Below, one piece after another: positions 17,417 through 25,104 of a DNA stretch of 64,000 nucleotides (position 1 is its first letter; every line of letters begins with the position of its first letter). The DNA is from Microtetraspora sp. NBRC 16547 (lineage in GTDB: Bacteria; Actinomycetota; Actinomycetes; Streptosporangiales; Streptosporangiaceae): NCBI RefSeq assembly GCF_030268965.1, contig NZ_BSSE01000010.1, positions 148,849 through 212,848 of the forward strand. The letters are read 5' to 3'. The translations under genes and the position numbers were made by a program. The notes beneath the pieces are model-generated. The model was not told where the DNA came from. It saw only the letters and a list, made by a program, of their open reading frames with translations, and searched no databases.

Positions 17417-17524
17417 CTACATGCGCCTCATCCTGAGGTAGCGGCGGATGTCCGGCCACATCATGACGAGCAGCGCCGCCGCGGCGCAGGCCAGGACCAC
17501 GGCGGTCACCTTGAGCTTCTTCAT
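17417..17524 (-). CDS. 35-residue single-span membrane peptide after the hydrogenase operon
   Basis: Tiny ORF beginning MKKLKVTAVVLACA, with one hydrophobic helix (about residues 6-22) and a strongly basic tail (RRYLRMRRM). The positive-inside pattern on both ends and clean high-GC codon use look like a real small protein, similar in kind to the tiny DUF6893-type proteins of actinomycetes (from memory, unverified). GGAG lies about ten bases before the ATG. It lies 42 bp downstream of the maturation protease gene, same strand, so it is probably the last gene of the hydrogenase transcript. Confidence 0.55.
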   Translation of the reverse strand: MKKLKVTAVVLACAAAALLVMMWPDIRRYLRMRRM

Positions 17525-17566
17525 CGCCGCATACTCCGTTCCTCCGGGTGCTCTCCCGGATGTCCG

Positions 17567-18439
17567 TCACGAACCAGCAGAACCAGGCCCGCCGCACTCC
17601 GCGATCAGATCTGCGACCAACGAGACGACGAAGCGCGCGGCGTCGCCGACCACCGCCCGCACCGGGGCGCTGAGCTCGACCAGCACGTCCTCGTCGGGCG
17701 TACCCCGCAGCACCGTCGCCGGTTCGCAGCACAGGATGAGGACGCGCGGAGGAATCCGGCCGAGCTCCCGGGCGAGGCGCAGGACCTGCACCGGGTCCAT
17801 GCCGTGCGTCTCCACCGGCACGCCCCGCTCGTCGGCGAGACGTGGTTCGAGAAGGGTGAGCGTCCCCGGGCGCTCACCGCGCTGCGCGGCGTCCACGAAC
17901 AGCACGGCGGCGTAGTCCCGTTGCAGCGCGTAGGCCAGATCCATCCCGCGGATCCCGAAGTCGACGACGTCCACGCCCGGGGGCAGCTCGGGCACCTCGG
18001 GCGGCCGGGCCTGCTCCAGGCGGCGGACGACCTCGACGCCGAAGCCGTCGTCGCCGAGGAAGATGTTGCCGATCCCGGCGACGAGGACGCGGACCGGCCG
18101 CTCGGCGCCGGAGTCGGCGGCGAGCGGTTCGACCTCGTCGGCCGTGTAGAAGAAGCGGTGGCCGGGCAGCCGCGCCTCCCCGAGGTCGCGGCCGGGATCG
18201 TCCTCCAGGGTGACCGCGAGATGCGGCGTGCCCTCGTCGTCCTGCTCGACCGCCTCCACGACGGCGATCCGCCCGTCGAGCGCGAGGTCGAAGATGTCCG
18301 CGCGGGACGGCTGGGACCCCTGTCGTGACCCCAGCCGCGGCCGGAGCCGGACCCGGCTGCCGGGGCCGACGGGCACGCCGTCCACGACCACCGTGTCCGG
18401 CCCCCGCCCTTCCATGCGCGTCCAGAAGTTCATGTTCAC
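17567..18439 (-). CDS. [NiFe] hydrogenase maturation protease with extra N-terminal domain
   Basis: A 290-residue protein. The C-terminal 175 residues are a HyaD/HybD/HycI-type endopeptidase: GIGNIFLGDDGFG (about 122-134) with the Ni-sensing Asp, FVDAAQRG (about 178-185), and ETHGMDP (about 211-217). Such enzymes remove the C-terminal extension of the large subunit after nickel insertion. The first 105 residues form a separate beta-rich domain (VVVDGVPVGPGSRVRLRP ... LPGHRFFYTADEVEPL) absent from classical proteases. GTG 18439 overlaps the upstream stop as GTGA; ATG 18433 is the alternative. Confidence 0.86.
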   Translation of the reverse strand: MNMNFWTRMEGRGPDTVVVDGVPVGPGSRVRLRPRLGSRQGSQPSRADIFDLALDGRIAVVEAVEQDDEGTPHLAVTLEDDPGRDLGEARLPGHRFFYTADEVEPLAADSGAERPVRVLVAGIGNIFLGDDGFGVEVVRRLEQARPPEVPELPPGVDVVDFGIRGMDLAYALQRDYAAVLFVDAAQRGERPGTLTLLEPRLADERGVPVETHGMDPVQVLRLARELGRIPPRVLILCCEPATVLRGTPDEDVLVELSAPVRAVVGDAARFVVSLVADLIAECGGPGSAGS

Positions 18440-19506
18440 GTCCCCGGCCCTTCCCCGACCATCGGCCGTGACGGTCGGTTCGGGCGGGTCGGCCGGGTGG
18501 GCCGTACGTCCCGCAGGGTGCCGTTCAGCCGCATGAGCTGCTCCGGCGTGAGCGAGGCGCAGCGGTCGAGGATCTCCCGCGCCCGGGGGTCACCCTCGCG
18601 GATCTCCCGCCGCTCCTCGTCGGTCAGCGACAGGACGCTCAGGGTCAGCAGTTGGTCGATCTCCGTGGCGTCGAACAGGTCGCCGGGGCTCTCGGGTGCG
18701 ATCTCGGGGTGGTCGTACAGGATGATCGGCGCGGACAGCATCGTGTCCCGCGTGCCCTCCGGTCCCACGAGGACGGGCCAGACGCCGATGTTCCGGCAGC
18801 CCTCGGCGAACGACCGGAGCTCGGCCGGGGGATCCATGAGCGACACGAAGCCGCCGTCGCCGTTGGCGCGCAGCACCGTGTGGCAGGACAGGAGCGTCCG
18901 CTTCAGCGCCTCCTCGCGGGAGTCTCCCTCCCAGCCGCTCGTGTTGACGACCAGGACGGTCAGCCGGAAGAGCCCGGGAGCCGACCGCTCGGCGCGGATC
19001 TCCACCTCGCCGCGTACCTTCCGCCAGCTGCGGACGATCGCGCCGACCCGGCGTCCGGACGGGTCCGACAGCCACTCGACCTCGCGGCCCGCGGGGAAGT
19101 CCACCGGCACCCGATGGGGGCGGTCCGCGAGCGAGCCGAGGCGGAGGCCGCACACCGGCACCTCGCGCTCGGTCGCCTCCTCGCGGGCGACGTGCCGCAG
19201 TTCGCCGGCCATCAGCTCCGGCACCGGCTCCAGCCGCAGTCCGTGCCCGTCGTCGCGCGGCCGTGCCGGGTCGTGCGCGACCGCGTGCAGGAAACGCACC
19301 TCGACGTCCACGGTGTCCTCGGGCGCCGCCTCGACGAGGCACTGCGTCTGGGCGTACCACGCGTCGCCGCCCTCCGCGCAGTACGCCCGGGGGTGGATGC
19401 CGCCGATTGTCCACCGCTGTCGGTTCTTGAGCGCCGACTGCCGGTAGGGCCACAGCAGGTAGCCCTCGTACAGCACGGCCTGGGCGATCAGTCGCACCGC
19501 GTCCAC
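18436..19506 (-). CDS. Conserved hypothetical protein of the group 1h hydrogenase locus
   Basis: A 356-residue soluble protein starting VRLIAQAVLYEGYLLWPYRQ (residues 4-23), with an internal GGFVSLMDPPAELRSFAE stretch and a C-terminus of repeated RPTRPTRPNRPSRP. No catalytic motif is recognised. I associate it with hypothetical proteins that accompany high-affinity actinobacterial hydrogenases, and its position between DUF6084 and the protease supports that. GTG 19506, 7 bp after the DUF6084 stop, with GTGA coupling to the protease. An assembly or accessory role is inferred only from context. Confidence 0.7.
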   Translation of the reverse strand: MDAVRLIAQAVLYEGYLLWPYRQSALKNRQRWTIGGIHPRAYCAEGGDAWYAQTQCLVEAAPEDTVDVEVRFLHAVAHDPARPRDDGHGLRLEPVPELMAGELRHVAREEATEREVPVCGLRLGSLADRPHRVPVDFPAGREVEWLSDPSGRRVGAIVRSWRKVRGEVEIRAERSAPGLFRLTVLVVNTSGWEGDSREEALKRTLLSCHTVLRANGDGGFVSLMDPPAELRSFAEGCRNIGVWPVLVGPEGTRDTMLSAPIILYDHPEIAPESPGDLFDATEIDQLLTLSVLSLTDEERREIREGDPRAREILDRCASLTPEQLMRLNGTLRDVRPTRPTRPNRPSRPMVGEGPGT

Positions 19507-19513
19507 GGCCCGC

Positions 19514-20161
19514 TCACCGCCCTTCGAGCAGGGCCGACATCACGTCGTCCCAGCCGGTGAGCGTGTTGCGCACCCTGTAGGCGTAGAGCCGGTCGAAGAC
19601 CGCGCGGTCGAGGCGCATCCAGGCGCTGCCGGGAAAGTAGTGGTCCATGAGGTCCTTCCAGACGTGTACCGGCATGGTGAACTCGGCCTCGGTGTCCCAC
19701 GGGATCCGGGCCGCCCGCAGTGACCCGCCGTCGAGGTAGAAGATCGTGCCGCTGAAGAGGAACTCCAGCGGGACCTCCCCGTCCGGCAGGGCGTGGAAGT
19801 ACTTGGCCGCGACCACCTCGAAGTCGTACGTGCAGGTCACCGGGATCTCGGTCAGGCAGACGCCGTCGCGGAACGCCGGGACCTGGGTCGCGGCGTGCGT
19901 CCACAGCAGACTCCGCAGCGCGCGGCCCCAGTCCTCCGGTCCGCCGAACAGTTCGGCGAGGCGGTCGCGCGCCACGGCGTCGTAGGAACGGCGCGCCGCC
20001 GCGATGCGGAGCTGCGTATGCAGGGCGACGGAGCGGATCTCGGCGGGGCCCGTGCTGTCGAGCCGCACCTGGAACCGCAGTGTGGGGACGGCGGCGAACT
20101 CCGCCGCCTCCACGCCCTCGACCGATATCCGCACCGCGGGCGGGCAGGCCGTCGTCGTCAT
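19514..20161 (-). CDS. DUF6084-like hydrogenase-associated protein
   Basis: A 215-residue soluble protein beginning MTTTACPPAVRISVEGVEAA, with an all-beta-looking N-terminal half (TLRFQVRLDSTGPAEIRSVA) and a conserved-looking centre (VPVTCTYDFEVVAAKYFHAL region; FLFSGTIFYLDGG; IPWDTEAEFTMPVHVWKDLM). I assign it to DUF6084 from memory. The function is unknown. It is embedded in the hydrogenase operon with 7 bp to the next gene, so a role in hydrogenase maturation or electron transfer is likely but unproven. Confidence 0.68.
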   Translation of the reverse strand: MTTTACPPAVRISVEGVEAAEFAAVPTLRFQVRLDSTGPAEIRSVALHTQLRIAAARRSYDAVARDRLAELFGGPEDWGRALRSLLWTHAATQVPAFRDGVCLTEIPVTCTYDFEVVAAKYFHALPDGEVPLEFLFSGTIFYLDGGSLRAARIPWDTEAEFTMPVHVWKDLMDHYFPGSAWMRLDRAVFDRLYAYRVRNTLTGWDDVMSALLEGR

Positions 20162-20179
20162 CGGATGCTCCCCTCCACC

Positions 20180-20494
20180 TCAGGCCGGGGAGAGGTTCGG
20201 CATGCGCGGGTCGATCGGGTCGTGCGCGCGCGGGTTGATGCCGGTGGACCTGGCCGCCGTCGAGCGCCCGTCAGGGAGGTGGCCCCGCTGGTGGGCGTAG
20301 TTCCCCGCCGCGTTGCCTTCCTTGATCCCCTTGAGGTGCGCGGTCGCGTCCGGGCGGATCATGGGCCGGCCGGTCCTGATCGGCTCGGCCGCCTTCCCCT
20401 TCTTGACCGGGGTCCTCGTGGCGGTCCCGCCGCCGGCCCCGCTGTTCGACCTGGTCCTCGACCCGGTGCTCGACTTCGTCCTCGACTTGGTCAT
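20180..20494 (-). CDS. Basic, Ser/Thr/Gly-rich 104-residue protein of the hydrogenase locus
   Basis: A small hydrophilic protein whose first 45 residues are a Lys/Arg/Ser/Thr tract (MTKSRTKSSTGSRTRS...) and whose C-terminal part (HLKGIKEGNAAGNYAHQRGH, GRSTAARSTGINPRAHDPID) looks conserved and structured. It starts by ATGA overlap with the DUF5947 stop (20491-20494), which strongly supports a real, coupled gene. No known domain. The charged N-terminus could bind nucleic acid, a membrane surface or a partner subunit. Confidence 0.65.
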   Translation of the reverse strand: MTKSRTKSSTGSRTRSNSGAGGGTATRTPVKKGKAAEPIRTGRPMIRPDATAHLKGIKEGNAAGNYAHQRGHLPDGRSTAARSTGINPRAHDPIDPRMPNLSPA

Positions 20495-21264
20495 TGCTTG
20501 GCTCCCTCCGGTCGGTTCCCGTCGTGCGTGCCGCCGCCGGCGTCCACGGTCCTGGACCGTCCGCGCAGGGCGGTGAAGAAGCCGCCGATCTCGCGCCAGA
20601 CGTCCGGCCCGCCGGCCAGCCCCTTCCAGCGCGTACGGATCAGGCCCACCAGGGCATAGCAGTCGTCGATCGGCACGATCCAGTGATCGCGCGCATCCCC
20701 CGTACGGTTGACCAGCAGGGCCTCCACGTCGGGGGCCAGCCCGCCGAGCACCGGGTTGGCCGCCTCCAGCCGGGCCCAGGTCGGCCGGGCCAGCGGGGAC
20801 TCGACGGGTCCTCCCAGGCTGGGATAGTGGAGCACCGCTCGCCGCGCCGACGAGTCGTGGAAGAAGAACGCCATCTGAACGGGAATGTGCAGGCCGTCCC
20901 ACGCCGCGTCGTCCAGGGCGAAGCCGCGGAGGTACCAGCGCCGGTCGGGGACGGCGCGGTACCGCTGCCCGCCTCTCTCGGCCCGGTCGAACAGCGTCGC
21001 GCAGGGCCGGCAGGCGCAGCGGATTTCGCGGCTGGACAGGTCGATCAGGTGCCGGTGGTCGTCGGCGACCGGCACGCCGCACAGATCGCACCGCCCCGAG
21101 ACGCTCCGCTCTGGGACATCCCGCCCGGGGACACTCCGCCCTGAGAGGTCCCCCTCCGAGACGTTCCCCTCCGAGGCGTCCCGCCGCGGCTCCGCCGGGG
21201 ACCGGGCGTCCTGCGGCCGGACGAGATACCTGCGCAGGGCGTTCATCGTGATCCGTCGCTCCAT
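20491..21264 (-). CDS. DUF5947-like protein with zinc-binding Cys pairs
   Basis: A 257-residue protein. Residues about 15-55 are a low-complexity charged tract (repeated S-E-G-D / G-R-S-V-P-G-R-D units). Then come GRCDLCGVPV and CACRPC, two Cys pairs that probably bind zinc, followed by a conserved body (RRWYLRGFALDDAAWDGLHI; PMQMAFFF-like segment; LLVNRTGDARDHWIVPIDDC). I assign DUF5947 from memory. ATG 21264 has GAGG nine bases upstream; a second ATG at residue 7 is possible. The gene sits 10 bp after the NifU-like gene. Confidence 0.7.
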   Translation of the reverse strand: MERRITMNALRRYLVRPQDARSPAEPRRDASEGNVSEGDLSGRSVPGRDVPERSVSGRCDLCGVPVADDHRHLIDLSSREIRCACRPCATLFDRAERGGQRYRAVPDRRWYLRGFALDDAAWDGLHIPVQMAFFFHDSSARRAVLHYPSLGGPVESPLARPTWARLEAANPVLGGLAPDVEALLVNRTGDARDHWIVPIDDCYALVGLIRTRWKGLAGGPDVWREIGGFFTALRGRSRTVDAGGGTHDGNRPEGAKQ

Positions 21265-21274
21265 GACGCCCGCC

Positions 21275-21865
21275 TCACGACGTCCGGGTGCCGGAACGGC
21301 CCCGCAGGAGGCTGTCCACGGGGATCACGGCCGCCGGCGGGGCGGCCTCCTCGACCTCGACCCGCGCGATCTCCGGCGCGGCGTCGCGGATCGCCTCCTC
21401 CAGCGCGGCGCGCAGGGCCGGAGCGGAGGAGCGGCAGCCGCCGCGCCCGCGCAGGCGGACCCGGACCACTCCTCCCTCGGTCCCTCGCTCGCCACCGCCT
21501 TCGCCGCAGCCTTCGACACCGACCAGGTCGGCGGTGGCCCCGCCGAGGCGCGGGCCGGTCCGCTCCAGCGCCGCGCGCACGCGGGTCTCCACGTCCTCCG
21601 GGTGCAGGCCGTGCAGCAGGAGCAGGTGCCCGACCAGCTCGTCCGCCGCCAGCGTGCTCCCCAGCGCCGCGCCACCCGCGGCCGTGGCCGCGGACATGAT
21701 CCGGGCGAGGCCCTCGCCGTACAGCTCGAGGAGCTGCTGGAGGAGCTCCGTGACGGTGGCGCGGGCGTCCGGGTCGGTCATCGACTCGATCCGCTCCAGC
21801 AGGGCCTCCACGCGGTGCGCGTGGTCGGCGGCCTCCTCGTCGTTCAGCGAAATGTGCGGTGACAT
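21275..21865 (-). CDS. NifU-like protein with a single-Cys variant motif
   Basis: A 196-residue protein. An N-terminal helical domain (ADHAHRVEALLERIESM ... LLQQLLELYGEGLARIM) is followed by a NifU C-terminal-type domain (VVRVRLRGRGGCRSSAPALR ... ARVEVEEA). Classical NifU/Nfu domains carry CxxC for a bridging Fe-S cluster; here only one Cys is in the loop, so a dimer-shared cluster or non-cluster role is possible. The start is ambiguous between GTG 21874 and ATG 21865; I prefer ATG because GAGGTGGGA precedes it. It directly follows the large-subunit gene and may supply or test Fe-S cofactors. Confidence 0.7.
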   Translation of the reverse strand: MSPHISLNDEEAADHAHRVEALLERIESMTDPDARATVTELLQQLLELYGEGLARIMSAATAAGGAALGSTLAADELVGHLLLLHGLHPEDVETRVRAALERTGPRLGGATADLVGVEGCGEGGGERGTEGGVVRVRLRGRGGCRSSAPALRAALEEAIRDAAPEIARVEVEEAAPPAAVIPVDSLLRGRSGTRTS

Positions 21866-21875
21866 CGGTCCCACC

Positions 21876-23672
21876 TCAGCCCGACACGCTCGTGCCCAGG
21901 GTGGGGGAGTGGACCTTCTTGAGCACCTTGCCTTCGCCGAGGTACATGTGCACGCCGCAGGGCAGGCACGGGTCGAAGCTGCGCACCGTGCGCATGATGT
22001 CGATGCCCTTGAAGTTCTCCGGGCCGTTCTCCTCGAAGATGTGCATGCCCTGCACCGCGTCCTCGTACGGCCCGGGCGTCCCGTAGATGTCCCGGGGGCT
22101 CGCGTTCCACGGCGTGGGCGGGTACGGATGGTAGTTCGCGATCTTCCCGTCGCGGATCACCATGTGGTGCGAGAGGACGCCGCGGACCGCCTCGTGGAAG
22201 CCGCAACCGATCCCGTCCTCGGGGACGTCGAAGTCGGTGAAGACCTTGGTGCGTCCCGCCCTGACCTCGCCCAGCGCCTGCTCGACGAAGTGGACCGCCA
22301 TCGCCGCCGCGTACGCGATGAAGTAGGCGCGGGCGCGGTCCCGCTCGATGGTGTTGGACCACTGGGGGATCTTCCACTCGAACTGCATCTCGGGTAGCTG
22401 CGCGCTCTTCGGGAGGTTGATCTGCACGCTGTGGCCGGTCGCCTTCACGGTGCCCGTGTCCACGAGGCCGGCCAGCGCGGTGGTCCAGAGCCGGGCGATC
22501 GGGCCGCCGCCCGTGTCGAGCGCGAGGTATTCGCCGCTGCGGGAGTCGTACCAGCGGGGGCTCATGACCCAGCTGTAGTTGCCGTTCTCCAGGTCGCGCT
22601 TCTGCGGCCGGGGCAGCGTCGTCTGGTTCCACGGGTGCCGCTGGTCGACCGGGTTGCCGAGCGGGTCGTGGGTGACGAACGTCTCCTCGCCCTCCCAGTC
22701 GTCGTAGTACGAGCTGCCCAGCAGGATGCGGATGCCGAGATTGATGTCCACCAGGTTCGTCGTCAGCAGTTGGCCGTCCAGGACGATCCCGGGGGTCACG
22801 TACATCGCCCGGCCCCAGTCGTTCATCGTGCGGTAGTCGTAGTCGACCACGTCGGGGTTCTGGAAGGTGCCCCAGCAGCCGAGCATGACGCGCCGCCGGC
22901 CGACCTCCTCGTAGCCGGGCAGCGCCTCGTAGAAGAAGTCGAAGACGTCGTCGTTCATCGGGACGGCCTTCTTGATGAAGTCCAGTGCCCGCAGCAGCCG
23001 CACCAGGTAGTCGGTGAACAGCTGCGGCGTCGCGACCGTCCCCACGCCCCCGGGATAGAGGGTGGACGGGTGCACGTGCCGCCCCTCCATCAGGCAGAAC
23101 ATCTCGCGGGTGAGCCGGCTCATCTGCAGCGCCTCGCGGTAGGCCGCCCCGGTGAACGGGTTGAAGGCGCGCATGATGTCGGCGATCGTGCGGTAGCCGT
23201 GGATGTGGCCGCGCGGCGCCTCGGTCGTCTCCGCCCTGCGCAGCAGTCCGGGGTTCGTCTCCTTGACCATCTGCTCACAGAAGTCGACGAACACCAGGTT
23301 GTCCTGGAAGAGCGTGTGGTCGAACATGTACTCGGCGGCCTCGCCGAGGTTGATGATCATCTCGCCCAGTGGCGGGGTCTTGATGCCGTACGCCATGTTC
23401 TGCGCGTAGACCGAACAGGTGGCGTGATTGTCGCCGCAGATGCCGCAGATCCGGCTGGTGATGAAGTGTGAGTCGCGCGGGTCCTTCCCGCGCATGAACA
23501 CGCTGTAGCCCCGGAACAGCGACGATGTGCTCTTGCACTCCACGACTTCCTTGTTGCTGAAGTCGATCTTCGTGTAGATGCCGAGGTTGCCGATGATCCT
23601 GGTGATCGGGTCCCAGGACATCTCGACCAGCGTCCGCTGTTCCTCCGGCGCCTTCTCCGATCGGATTGCCAC
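21876..23672 (-). CDS. hhyL: [NiFe] hydrogenase large subunit, group 1h
   Basis: A 598-residue catalytic subunit. The first nickel-ligand pair is RICGICGDNHATCS (Cys at about 76 and 79), and the second is DPCLPCGVH (Cys569, Cys572), followed by a 23-residue C-terminal extension for removal by the protease encoded four genes downstream. Sequence style (SWDPITRIIGNLGIYTKIDF; HVHPSTLYPGGVGT) matches the actinobacterial high-affinity group that oxidises atmospheric H2. The GTG at 23672 has GAGGGG upstream and lies 17 bp after the small-subunit stop; the longer in-frame ORF shadows the small subunit. Confidence 0.94.
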   Translation of the reverse strand: MAIRSEKAPEEQRTLVEMSWDPITRIIGNLGIYTKIDFSNKEVVECKSTSSLFRGYSVFMRGKDPRDSHFITSRICGICGDNHATCSVYAQNMAYGIKTPPLGEMIINLGEAAEYMFDHTLFQDNLVFVDFCEQMVKETNPGLLRRAETTEAPRGHIHGYRTIADIMRAFNPFTGAAYREALQMSRLTREMFCLMEGRHVHPSTLYPGGVGTVATPQLFTDYLVRLLRALDFIKKAVPMNDDVFDFFYEALPGYEEVGRRRVMLGCWGTFQNPDVVDYDYRTMNDWGRAMYVTPGIVLDGQLLTTNLVDINLGIRILLGSSYYDDWEGEETFVTHDPLGNPVDQRHPWNQTTLPRPQKRDLENGNYSWVMSPRWYDSRSGEYLALDTGGGPIARLWTTALAGLVDTGTVKATGHSVQINLPKSAQLPEMQFEWKIPQWSNTIERDRARAYFIAYAAAMAVHFVEQALGEVRAGRTKVFTDFDVPEDGIGCGFHEAVRGVLSHHMVIRDGKIANYHPYPPTPWNASPRDIYGTPGPYEDAVQGMHIFEENGPENFKGIDIMRTVRSFDPCLPCGVHMYLGEGKVLKKVHSPTLGTSVSG

Positions 23673-23689
23673 CGTGTCGTTCCCCTCTA

Positions 23690-24736
23690 CTACCGTTGCG
23701 GCCAGCGCGGGGCGTACCCGCTCGTGAGCTTGGGACGGTTGTGGCGCCAGCGGGGCTCCTCGTTCACCGTCGTGTTCGTGATCCCGCGCAGCCTGCGGAT
23801 CATCCGCCCGTACACGCTGGACATCGCCGAGGACACCTTCCCGCCGGGCGGCTCGTCCATGAACGGCATGAACTTGTCCGGGAAGCCGGGCATGGTGCAG
23901 GCGATGCAGATGCCGCCCACGTTGGGGCAGCCGCCGATGCCGTCCATCCAGCCGCGCTTGGTGACGTTGCAGTTGACCACCGGACCCCAGCAGCCGATCC
24001 GTACCTGGCACTTCGGCGAGTTGTAGTCCTTGGCGAAGTCGCCCTGCTCGTAGTACCCGGCCCGGTCGCATCCCTCGTGGACCGTCTTGCCGAACAGCCA
24101 CGTCGGCCGGAGCCGCTCGTCGAGCGGGATCATCGGCGCCAGGCCGGCGGCCTGGTAGAGCAGCCAGGTCAGGGTCTCCATGAAGTTGTCCGGCTGCACC
24201 GGGCAGCCGGGCACGTTCACGATGGGCAGCCCGCCCGCCGAGCGGAAGTCCGCGCCGAGGTAGTCGGCGAGTCCCATGCACCCCGTCGGGTTGCCGGCCA
24301 TCGCGTGGATGCCGCCGTACGCGGCGCAGGTGCCGGCCGCGACGACCGCCCACGCCTTCGGCGCGAGCCGGTCGATCCACTCGTTGACGGTGATGGGGTC
24401 GCCCGTCACCGGGTCGTTGCCCATCGACGTCCAGTAGCCCTCACCGTTGATCTTCTCGTTGGGGATCGAGCCCTCCATGACGAAGATGAACGGGCCCAGC
24501 TCTCCGCGCGCGGCGCGGTGGAAGGCCGCCATGAACTCGTCGCCCACCTGCGGGGACAGCACCTTGTTGTGCAGGTGCACCTTCGGCAGGCCGGGGACGA
24601 GACCGAGCACGACGTCCTCGATGCTCGGCAGGGTCGCGGCGGTCACCGAGACCGTGTCCCCGTCACAGCTCATTCCCTCCGAGGTCCACAGGATGTGCAC
24701 CTCGTCCAGGGCAGCGGTAACCGCTGGTGCGCTCAT
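23690..24736 (-). CDS. hhyS: [NiFe] hydrogenase small subunit, group 1h
   Basis: A 348-residue Fe-S subunit. The N-terminal proximal-cluster region reads HILWTSEGMSCDGDT, lacking a twin-arginine signal, as in cytoplasmic group 1h enzymes. Further ligands are in AAGTCAAYGGI, NVPGCPVQPDNF, GCDRAGYYEQGDF, KCQVRIGCWGPVVNC and GGICIACTMPGFPDKF. It transfers electrons from the large subunit towards the respiratory chain during scavenging of trace H2. GAGGGGGGT precedes the ATG. First gene of the hydrogenase operon, so the promoter lies in 24737-24900. Confidence 0.94.
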   Translation of the reverse strand: MSAPAVTAALDEVHILWTSEGMSCDGDTVSVTAATLPSIEDVVLGLVPGLPKVHLHNKVLSPQVGDEFMAAFHRAARGELGPFIFVMEGSIPNEKINGEGYWTSMGNDPVTGDPITVNEWIDRLAPKAWAVVAAGTCAAYGGIHAMAGNPTGCMGLADYLGADFRSAGGLPIVNVPGCPVQPDNFMETLTWLLYQAAGLAPMIPLDERLRPTWLFGKTVHEGCDRAGYYEQGDFAKDYNSPKCQVRIGCWGPVVNCNVTKRGWMDGIGGCPNVGGICIACTMPGFPDKFMPFMDEPPGGKVSSAMSSVYGRMIRRLRGITNTTVNEEPRWRHNRPKLTSGYAPRWPQR

Positions 24737-24923
24737 GGCCTACCCCCCTCTTGGCCACAGCGGGCGTCACGCCGTGTGCATCAACGTCTATCAACCTCCG
24801 GCGGCCTTGGTAAGTGCGTCCCGCATCTAGTGTGTACGCGCTGACCTGCGGTTATTTGATGCGCGATGGCGCTCTTCATACCGGTGGCGGGGTTTGCGCC
24901 GAATCGGCTGGACGATGATGATA

Positions 24924-24941
24924 TGTCAGAATGTCATGACA
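24924..24941. promoter_or_regulatory. Candidate GntR-type operator in front of iolD
   Basis: TGTCA at 24924-24928 and the perfect 10-bp palindrome TGTCATGACA at 24932-24941 sit immediately before the iolC fragment. Nested inverted TGTCA/TGACA elements suit a dimeric GntR/LacI-type repressor of inositol genes; no such regulator is in the window. Confidence 0.38.
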
Positions 24942-24945
24942 AATC

Positions 24946-25066
24946 GTGGCATTGCTGGACGCCGGCGTCGAGCTGGCGATCGTCAAGCGCGGATCGGCCG
25001 GCGTGCTGGGCATGACCAGGAGGGAGACCGTGGAGGTGCCGCCGGTCCCGGTGGACGTCGTCAACC
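24946..25066 (+). pseudogene. Internal fragment of iolC (5-dehydro-2-deoxygluconokinase)
   Basis: About 40 codons translate to LLDAGVELAIVKRGSAGVLG followed by MTRRETVEVPPVPVDVVN. This is the conserved PfkB-kinase segment just before the GAGD anion hole in IolC proteins. Homology ends at once: the expected GLGAGDAFGG is replaced by RGEPAGD and the iolD ribosome-binding site. An in-frame stop at 24937-24939 precedes it. Both ends of the kinase are therefore missing. It reads as a deletion scar from an ancestral iolC-iolD arrangement. Confidence 0.58.
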
Positions 25067-25104
25067 GCGGCGAGCCTGCTGGAGATATCGGGAGGTACGT
25101 CATC

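Noticed and set aside
24940..25104. N-terminal extension of IolD through the iolC-like segment
   Set aside because: The segment aligns with IolC, not IolD, and iolD has its own ribosome-binding site and canonical start at 25105.
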